The position numbers were made by a program, and so were the translations under genes. 64,000 nucleotides of DNA from positions 1-64,000 of the forward strand of contig JAEMQS010000004.1 in the NCBI GenBank assembly GCA_016463765.1. Reading direction: 5' to 3'. Of the stretch, positions 58,706 through 64,000 are shown in pieces. How positions within the stretch are numbered: the first letter of the stretch is position 1; each line of letters starts with the position of its first letter. This DNA is from Solirubrobacteraceae bacterium (GTDB taxonomy: Bacteria; Actinomycetota; Thermoleophilia; Solirubrobacterales; Solirubrobacteraceae). The notes beneath the pieces are model-generated. The model had not been told where the DNA came from and made no database searches. It saw only the letters and a list, made by a program, of their open reading frames with translations.

Positions 58706-59046
58706 GCAACGGCTGCTCTCGTGCGCCGACGTCGGCGGCTTCAGGCGGCGCTCGGAAGAGCGTGTCGATCTCTGGTATCGGGTCGTGCCTGCAAGAGACG
58801 CGGATGGACCTCGCCATAGCGTCCCGTAGCAATCGTGGCTAGGGGGTAGGTACCGATAGCGTTCGGGCGGCGGCTCGCCCGGGATTCGAGCCCCCGAGCG
58901 GGTGCGGACGTGGTTCCGTAGACGTGGCTTCGGCCCTTCAGGGTATCCGTCGCAGCATGATGGAAGCTGCCCCTACTAGTGCACCCGGAAGCTCCCTGTC
59001 CCTCAACGCAACAGGACCGGCGACACCGGGAACACGCCCTGCCAAC
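58706..59046. other. 341-bp boundary stretch
   Basis: No gene. It should contain the right end of element B, but there is no copy of the tRNA-His repeat. A T-arm-like string GGGATTCGAGCCCCCG at about 58886 is too short to be a tRNA. Confidence 0.4.
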
Positions 59047-60357
59047 CTAGGCAGGGCCCCGGGCGCGATGCACCGCCGCTGGCGGGCGACGACCCCGTGC
59101 CGGCACAGCCGCCGGCTCGGGGCGCCAGAGCCACGCGGCCGCGACCACCGCCAGCATGGCGACGGTCCCGAGCAGTACGGAAACGGTGTCGATGCCCAGG
59201 AGCGCGCCGAGCACCCCGGCGATCGGATACGTCGCAAGCCAGCACGCATGCGACAGGGAGAACTGCGCAGCGAACAGCGCTGGGCGATCGGCACGATCCG
59301 CGGATCGCTGGATGAGCCGTCCTGCAGGGGTCTGGATGAGCGAGAGGCCGATGCCCATCGCGAGCCAGATCGCCAGTAGCGGCACGTAGCCGGGGACGAC
59401 GGACAGCACGCCGAGGCTCCCCGCGACCACGAAACCCCCGGCGAGCATCGCGCGACGGTCGCTGGTCCGCTCGAGGACACGCGGCATGGCCAGCGCCACG
59501 GCCATCGACCCGGCACCCGCGGCAGCCAGGGCCACGGCGACCTCGGACGGGCCGAGGTCGAACCGGTCCCGGACGAGGACCACGGTGTTGACGATGACCA
59601 TCGCACTGCCGGCGGCCGCGGCGAGGTTGAGCGCCAGCAGGCCGCGCAGGCGCGGGGTGCCGAGGTATGCGCGGATGCCCTCCGTCGCCCGGGCGACCAG
59701 CCGGGCGCGTGGCGCGGTGCGTCGGGGCGCATCCGGCACCGCGGTCGTCAGCACGAGCAGCGCGGACGCGCCGAAGGCCACGGCATTGAGCACGAACAGC
59801 TCGCTGAAGGCCACCACCAGCAGGAGGACGCCCGCCAGCACGGGGCTGAGTAGCTCCTGCAGGTCGTAGGCCAGGCGGGACAGGGACAGCGCCGCGGTGT
59901 AGCGCTCCTCGTCGGGCAGCACGTCGGGGATGGCCGCCTGGAAGGCCGGGGTGAAGCCGGCCGAGCAGGCGTTCAACGCGAACACCAGCACCAGGACCTG
60001 CCAGATCTCGGTCACAAAGGGCAGGAGGAGGACAACGCCGGCGCGCGCGATGTCGAGGCCGACGAGCAGGCGGCGCCGGGGCAGCCGGTCGGCGAACGCG
60101 GCCGCGATCGGCGCCAGCACGACGTAGGCGACCATCTTCAGCGCGAAGGCCGCACCCAGGACCGCGCCCGCGTTGCGTCCCGACAGCTCGTAGGCCAGGA
60201 GGCCGAGCGCGACGGTCGAGACGCCGGTGCCGACGAGCGCGACGACCTGCGCGGCGAACAGGCGGCGGTACGTCGCGTCTGCGAGCGGCTCCAGCAGCCG
60301 CGCCGGAGGGGTGTCCGGGCCGCCGTGGGCAGGTGCGGGGTGAGCGCCGTCAGCCAT
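59047..60357 (-). CDS. MFS exporter (EntS/MFS_3-like)
   Basis: 436 residues, 12 hydrophobic helices, with the loop motif ADRLPRRRLLVG (about 88-99) after helix 2 typical of MFS transporters and a central loop at about 205-220. The substrate cannot be read; the ArsR context suggests metal or metallophore export. It overlaps the small protein gene by 8 nt, in one operon with arsR. Confidence 0.9.
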   Translation of the reverse strand: MADGAHPAPAHGGPDTPPARLLEPLADATYRRLFAAQVVALVGTGVSTVALGLLAYELSGRNAGAVLGAAFALKMVAYVVLAPIAAAFADRLPRRRLLVGLDIARAGVVLLLPFVTEIWQVLVLVFALNACSAGFTPAFQAAIPDVLPDEERYTAALSLSRLAYDLQELLSPVLAGVLLLVVAFSELFVLNAVAFGASALLVLTTAVPDAPRRTAPRARLVARATEGIRAYLGTPRLRGLLALNLAAAAGSAMVIVNTVVLVRDRFDLGPSEVAVALAAAGAGSMAVALAMPRVLERTSDRRAMLAGGFVVAGSLGVLSVVPGYVPLLAIWLAMGIGLSLIQTPAGRLIQRSADRADRPALFAAQFSLSHACWLATYPIAGVLGALLGIDTVSVLLGTVAMLAVVAAAWLWRPEPAAVPARGRRPPAAVHRARGPA

Positions 60358-60730
60358 CCTTGCTGTTCGCCGGGGCGTCTTCCTTGAAGCGCGCGTAGCG
60401 CCGGCCGGCCGATCGTTCGTAGTAGATGCGCGTGGGGAGCGCGACTGACGAGTGCGACTGCATGTGCGCGATGTCGAAGTACTGCGCGTCCGCCGGGCGG
60501 ATCGTGAAGGTCAGGGCGCCGCGCTCGGCGCTCCCGAACGGCTCGAGCACGAGGCGGTCGTCCTCGACCACGGTGAGCGTCCCGTCGGCGTAGGCCATCG
60601 TCGAGAGGCCCGGAGGAGGGTCGGGCGCCTGGCCTGGGCCCAGAAACAGGAACAGGAGCACGCTGCAGCCCGCCGCGACGCCCAGCAGGGCGGCGTTGCG
60701 CCGCCACGTCGTCCCGCGCGGTCGGCTCAT
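60350..60730 (-). CDS. Membrane-anchored protein with HMxxH motif (paralog 1)
   Basis: 126 residues: N-terminal anchor (about 14-33) then an extracytoplasmic domain ending DIAHMQSHSSVALPTRIYY, ARFKEDAPANS. The anchor is followed by GTLTVVEDDRLVLEPF. The 19-residue stretch is identical in the protein at 61860. His-Met-x-x-His and the Met/His content suggest metal binding. ATG overlaps the ArsR stop (ATGA). Confidence 0.7.
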   Translation of the reverse strand: MSRPRGTTWRRNAALLGVAAGCSVLLFLFLGPGQAPDPPPGLSTMAYADGTLTVVEDDRLVLEPFGSAERGALTFTIRPADAQYFDIAHMQSHSSVALPTRIYYERSAGRRYARFKEDAPANSKDG

Positions 60731-61098
60731 GCGCTTGCCGCGGCTTCGGCGGCCACGGCCGACTCGGTGGCATCCTCGCGGTGCTCCTGGTGGTGGCGGA
60801 TCGCGGCGAGGAGCGCGGGGAGGTGGTGGCTGTACAGGCGGTAGTGGTGGTGGCGCCCGTCGCGCCGGACGGCGACGAAGCGCAGGTCGCGCAGCACCCG
60901 CAGCTGCTGGGAGGCGAGCGTCTGGCTGAGCTGTGTGGCCTCGGCGAGCTGTTCCACGGTCCGCTCCCCTTCCAGCAGCGCCCACAGGAGGCGAATGCGG
61001 CTCCCTGTTCCGAACGCGCGCATCGCGTTGGCGAGTGCGTCGGCGTCGTCGTGCGCGAGCGGCGCGGTCGCAGGGCGATGCTCGAGCGGATGGGCCAT
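60727..61098 (-). CDS. ArsR/SmtB-family metal-responsive repressor
   Basis: 123 residues: winged helix with TVEQLAEATQLSQTLASQQLRVLRD (seen as LSQTLASQQLRVLRD) and a wing RRDGRHHHYRLY. The last helix SHHLPALLAAIRHHQEH carries the His pattern of an alpha-5 Zn/Ni/Co site; the alpha-3 Cys site of ArsR is absent. Starts leaderless at 61098. Overlaps the next gene. Confidence 0.88.
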   Translation of the reverse strand: MAHPLEHRPATAPLAHDDADALANAMRAFGTGSRIRLLWALLEGERTVEQLAEATQLSQTLASQQLRVLRDLRFVAVRRDGRHHHYRLYSHHLPALLAAIRHHQEHREDATESAVAAEAAASA

Positions 61099-61105
61099 GT
61101 GCACA

Positions 61106-61143
61106 ACAATAATGCATATGCACAGATGTGCATGCGTTATCCT
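61106..61143. promoter_or_regulatory. Divergent promoters and ArsR operator
   Basis: Minus -10 TATTGT (61111 to 61106) is 7 nt before ATG 61098. Plus -10 TATCCT (61138-61143) is 8 nt before GTG 61152. Between them ATGCACA-GA-TGTGCAT (61118-61133) is a near-perfect palindrome of the length ArsR dimers bind. Binding would block both promoters. Confidence 0.65.
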
Positions 61144-61151
61144 CCCGTTCC

Positions 61152-61742
61152 GTGAGCCGCTGGGCCTACATGCTTCGTGCTGCCGCATTCCTCACGGGAG
61201 GCGCGTACGCCGTCCACCAGTTGCGCTACTTGGTGAGCTTCGGCTCGCACGCTGACGAGGCGCTGCACCATCACGGCCACGGCTACCTCTCGGCAGTTGC
61301 CCCGCTCGTGACACTCGCGGTGGCCGCCGCCATCGGTTGGGTGCTCTGGTCGGTGATGCGCCCGGCCCGGTCGGACGTGCCGCACGTGCGGTTCCGCCGG
61401 GCGTGGGCGCTGTCCAGCGTGTGCCTGGTCTCGGTCTACACCGTCCAGGAACTTCTGGAGGGACAGTTCTCCCACGGCCACCCCGAGGGGCTGGCGGGCG
61501 TCTTCGGCCAGGGCGGCTGGACGGCTGTGCCGATGGCAATCCTCGTCGGCGTCGTAGTCGCGGCCGTCCTACGGGTCTCCCATGCGGTCGAACGCGCTGC
61601 CCCGCCGGTCCTCCTGGCCGCGCCCCGCGTGGACGCGTGGGTGCCCGGGCTTGTCGTGGTGCCCGCCGGTCCGCTGCCGCGGCCAGCGCTCTCGCCTCTG
61701 GCGCTTCGCCGCGCCGGGCGCGCACCACCCCGCGATCGCTGA
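61152..61742 (+). CDS. His-rich polytopic membrane protein
   Basis: 196 residues with about four helices. An extracytoplasmic loop has HADEALHHHGHGYLS (His clusters) and another FSHGHPEG. The GTG at 61152 fits the -10 box; the earlier GTG at 61128 lies inside the operator. A metal-binding role is inferred from the His clusters. Confidence 0.7.
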   Translation: MSRWAYMLRAAAFLTGGAYAVHQLRYLVSFGSHADEALHHHGHGYLSAVAPLVTLAVAAAIGWVLWSVMRPARSDVPHVRFRRAWALSSVCLVSVYTVQELLEGQFSHGHPEGLAGVFGQGGWTAVPMAILVGVVVAAVLRVSHAVERAAPPVLLAAPRVDAWVPGLVVVPAGPLPRPALSPLALRRAGRAPPRDR

Positions 61743-61859
61743 CTCCAGAGCCGCCCGCCGCCACGGCTGGGCCCTGTCAGCGACGCGCAGCCCCGTGCTG
61801 CGGGTCCGCGCCCCGGCGTCCTGCCGGCGGCGTCACGATCCCTATCCAGGAGCACGCAT

Positions 61860-62318
61860 ATGACCCAGTCCCCGTACACCGAGCCGCCCCGCCGGCCGCG
61901 TAACTCCAAGAAGTCGAACCGTCCGCGCATCATCGCGGCGTCGGTCATCGGCCTCGTCGCCGTCGTCGGGCTCTTCATCCTGTTCAGCGGCAGCGCGGAG
62001 GAGACCGCCGCGCCGCCGGCCGCGATCACGAACGCGACCGCCGACGGTGACGGCACCAACGAGGTGACCTACGTCGACGGCACACTGACGGTCGTGGAGA
62101 ACACCCGCCTGGTGCTCCAGCCGTTCGATAGCAACGAGGCAGAGATGGAGTTCGTCATCCAGGAGGAGGACGCGCCGAACTTCGACATCGCGCACATGCA
62201 GTCGCACTCCTCGGTGGCGCTGCCCACGCGCATCTACTACCAGCGCGAGGGCGACACCCTGCTCGCCAAGTACAAGGAGGACGCGCCCGTCAACAGCCAG
62301 CAGCAGGAGGGTTCGTGA
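61860..62318 (+). CDS. Membrane-anchored protein with HMxxH motif (paralog 2)
   Basis: 152 residues: basic N-terminus, anchor (about 26-44), then GTLTVVENTRLVLQPF and the stretch DIAHMQSHSSVALPTRIYY identical to paralog 1, then KEDAPVNS. So the two paralogs flank the regulator on opposite strands. ATG has AGGAG. Stop overlaps the next start (GTGA). Confidence 0.7.
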   Translation: MTQSPYTEPPRRPRNSKKSNRPRIIAASVIGLVAVVGLFILFSGSAEETAAPPAAITNATADGDGTNEVTYVDGTLTVVENTRLVLQPFDSNEAEMEFVIQEEDAPNFDIAHMQSHSSVALPTRIYYQREGDTLLAKYKEDAPVNSQQQEGS

Positions 62319-63736
62319 CCCGCGCGCTGCGCGCCCTGGGCGCACTCGCGATAGCCGGCGCGGCCTGGCCCGCGGCGGCGGTCGCGCACGGCGTGCAGGG
62401 CCGGGCCGAGACGCCGATTCCGATCTCGGCGTTCTTCTGGGTCGGCGCCGTCGTGCTGGTGATCTCGTTCATCGGGCTGGGCATCGGCTGGTCGCAGTCG
62501 AAGTTCACGACGATCCCGTGGCGGCCGGTCGCGCCTGGGTTCGAACGGGTCGTGTCCTCGCGCGTCGTCGTGTGCGCCGGGCGGGCGCTGGTCCTGGGGG
62601 CCTTCGCCCTGCTGTTCGCCGCCGCGGCGTTCGGCTCGACCCGGTTGAACTCGAATATCGCTCCGGTGGCGATCTTTGTGTGCTGGTGGGTGGGCCTCGT
62701 CCCGTTCAAGGTGCTGTTCGGCAACGTGTGGGACCAGATCAACCCGTGGCTGACCATGGCCCGCCTGCTGCGGCTGCACGACGAGACCAAGCGCGAGCTG
62801 CCCGGCTGGGTCGGGTGGTGGCCGGCGGCGCTGCTGCTCATCGGCTGGGCGTGGATCGAGCTGGTCTATCCCACGACGGCCCGTCCGCGGCTGATCGCGG
62901 GCTGGATGGCGGCCTACACGCTGCTGACGCTCGCGGGGATGTGGCGCTACGGCGTCCGGCGGTGGCTCGACAACGGCGAGATGTTCAGCGTCTACACGTC
63001 GGTCCTCGCCACCATGTCGCCGTGGGAGCACCGTGAGATCGACGGCCGGCGGCGGCTCGGCCTGCGCCCGCCGATCGTCGGCGTGACGTCGCTCGACGAG
63101 CGGCCGGCGCAGGTGGCGTTCATCGGGGCGCTCGTCGCCACGGTGAGCTTCGACGGCCTGAGCGGCAGCGACTTCTGGGCCCGCCGGGACGTCACCGCCG
63201 CCGAGCGGCTGATCGACCTCGGGATCGAGGGGTTCACTGCGGGCATCATCGTCGCGACGATCGGGCTGCTCGTCACCCTGACGGTGGTCATCGGCGCCTA
63301 CCAGGCGGCGGCGTGGCTGTCTGCGCACATCGGGCGGTTCCCCGACGTGGGGGCCGCCGGCTCGGCGTTCATCCACACCCTGGTGCCGATCGCGCTGGCG
63401 TACTTCGTCGCGCACTACTTCACGCTGTTCGTGTTCTCCGGGCAGGACATCGTGCGGTTGATCTCAGACCCGTTCGGGAGCGGGGCGGACATCTTCGGCA
63501 CCGCCGAGTTCCGCATCGACTTCCAGGCGGTATCGCCGAACGCGATCTGGGCCGTCCAGGTCGGAGCGATCGTGATCGGTCACGTGATCGGGCTCGCCCT
63601 CGCGCACGACCGTGCGGTTGAACTCAGTCCGACGCACCGGCTCGCGGTCGCCTCGCAGGGACCGATGCTGGTGCTCATGGTCGCGCTCACCGTGCTCGGT
63701 CTGTGGTCGCTGTCGGAGGGGATGGCGCGCATCTGA
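62315..63736 (+). CDS. Large polytopic membrane protein, AHG-start family
   Basis: 473 residues with a signal-like start ending AVAHGVQGR, then about 12 helices. The AHGxxGR start and PIPISAFFW are like an actinobacterial family that is sometimes labelled fenitrothion hydrolase, from memory; no enzyme activity is visible. Contains FxVAHYFTLFVFSGQD with a conserved-looking His. GTG start overlaps the paralog 2 stop as GTGA. Confidence 0.7.
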   Translation: MTRALRALGALAIAGAAWPAAAVAHGVQGRAETPIPISAFFWVGAVVLVISFIGLGIGWSQSKFTTIPWRPVAPGFERVVSSRVVVCAGRALVLGAFALLFAAAAFGSTRLNSNIAPVAIFVCWWVGLVPFKVLFGNVWDQINPWLTMARLLRLHDETKRELPGWVGWWPAALLLIGWAWIELVYPTTARPRLIAGWMAAYTLLTLAGMWRYGVRRWLDNGEMFSVYTSVLATMSPWEHREIDGRRRLGLRPPIVGVTSLDERPAQVAFIGALVATVSFDGLSGSDFWARRDVTAAERLIDLGIEGFTAGIIVATIGLLVTLTVVIGAYQAAAWLSAHIGRFPDVGAAGSAFIHTLVPIALAYFVAHYFTLFVFSGQDIVRLISDPFGSGADIFGTAEFRIDFQAVSPNAIWAVQVGAIVIGHVIGLALAHDRAVELSPTHRLAVASQGPMLVLMVALTVLGLWSLSEGMARI

Positions 63737-63766
63737 GTTCGGGTCGCGGCACGTGGGTCGTGCATC

Positions 63767-64000
63767 TCAGCGGCCGAAGACCATCTGGTCCAAGGGGGAC
63801 CAGAAGGCTCTTCGTGCCGCTGCGGATGCCTTCAGCGGAGCGAAGTGGTCGGAGATCGACGGCTCGGTGACCCGGACGAGCCGTCGATCTTCAACGTTGG
63901 CCGCAGCGCTGACCATCTCCTGGGCGGGCGCTTCGCCGACCACCCCGTCGTTCGCGCCGGCGAGGGCGCGAAGGGCCAGATTCGCGCCAAGCTCGTCGAG
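63767..64000 (-). CDS. C-terminal end of an unknown protein (cut by window edge)
   Basis: 77 codons and a stop are visible on the minus strand with normal codon use; the sequence has EMVSAAANVEDRRLV and ends AFWSPLDQMVFGR. A perfect 14-bp inverted repeat (63853-63890) lies inside it, which is unusual in a coding region. Family unknown. Confidence 0.5.
   Translation of the reverse strand, partial: LDELGANLALRALAGANDGVVGEAPAQEMVSAAANVEDRRLVRVTEPSISDHFAPLKASAAARRAFWSPLDQMVFGR
63853..63890. repeat. Perfect 14-bp inverted repeat
   Basis: AGATCGACGGCTCG (63853-63866) and CGAGCCGTCGATCT (63877-63890), 10-nt loop. Could be a terminator if the partial frame is not a gene, or an RNA hairpin in its 3' end. 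Confidence 0.5.

Larger units (their letters stand above)
53586..58900. mobile_element. Integrative element B (right end not found)
   Basis: Begins at the second att repeat with integrase in the same strand and position as in A, then HTH, toxin-antitoxin, SSB, SpoIIM-like and ParA-like genes and a nuclease remnant. No third copy of the 46-bp repeat is visible before the MFS gene at 59047, so the end given is a guess and the element may be decayed. Confidence 0.55.

Noticed and set aside
58581-58832. N-terminal half of the thermonuclease in another frame
   Set aside because: Translation of the neighbouring frames shows no DGDT or GIDTPE-like motif, so a simple frameshift cannot be claimed.
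58840-59046. Third copy of the 46-bp tRNA-His repeat
   Set aside because: I looked through 55.4-59.1 kb on both strands and found only an unrelated T-arm-like string near 58886.

Overview
The window looks like chromosome of a very GC-rich actinobacterium, probably class Thermoleophilia (Solirubrobacterales type). The reasons are the strong G/C bias at third codon positions, two heme-copper oxidase loci of actinobacterial type, many GTG starts, gene chains joined by 4-nt ATGA or GTGA overlaps, and many genes with a TAnnnT -10 box only 6-8 nt before the start codon (leaderless mRNAs). The class is an inference from protein style, not from a marker gene.

Layout. 1-8 kb, mostly minus strand, is respiration: a caa3-type oxidase (subunit II fused to cytochrome c, then the N-terminus of subunit I), an AraC regulator, a CBS protein, a small subunit-IV-like gene with a 36-codon gene in front, heme o synthase, and a second subunit I/II pair. 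7.6-14 kb holds a glutamine amidotransferase, a GGCT-like protein, large membrane proteins and thioredoxin reductase. 14-25 kb is lipid and acyl-CoA metabolism (WS/DGAT-like enzyme, SDR, LLM oxidoreductase, hydroxyacyl-CoA and acyl-CoA dehydrogenases, DUF35 plus thiolase-like pair) and an ECF sigma-Ogt operon. 25-39 kb is mixed: Nudix, OsmC, CAP protein, tRNA-Pro, transglutaminase, tRNA-Arg, an RTX-repeat protein, a protease-nuclease fusion, DAHP synthase with a BLUF photoreceptor, MarR/SDR, a Tat-exported amidase and a BI-1 protein.

At 39.2 kb a tRNA-His gene is the attachment site of mobile DNA. A 46-bp direct repeat (the tRNA 3' half) occurs at 39254-39299 and 53540-53585. Each copy is followed by a tyrosine integrase gene on the minus strand, so two integrative elements appear to sit in tandem. 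Element A (about 14.3 kb) has integrase, HTH/excisionase-like protein, a zinc-finger replication-like protein, winged-helix proteins, a 1541-residue protein resembling phage polyvalent or ejected proteins, a palindrome-rich non-coding region and a two-gene cargo unit beside attR. Element B (from 53.6 kb to an unseen end before about 59.0 kb) has integrase, HTH protein, a BrnTA-like toxin-antitoxin pair, SSB, SpoIIM-like and ParA-like proteins and a nuclease remnant.

From 59 kb the chromosome appears to resume with a divergent ArsR-controlled island: MFS exporter, two paralogous membrane-anchored proteins sharing a His/Met motif, a His-rich membrane protein and a polytopic membrane protein. 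This looks like a metal-response locus that I cannot name. The best candidates for undescribed biology are element A, the ArsR island and the protease-nuclease fusion.
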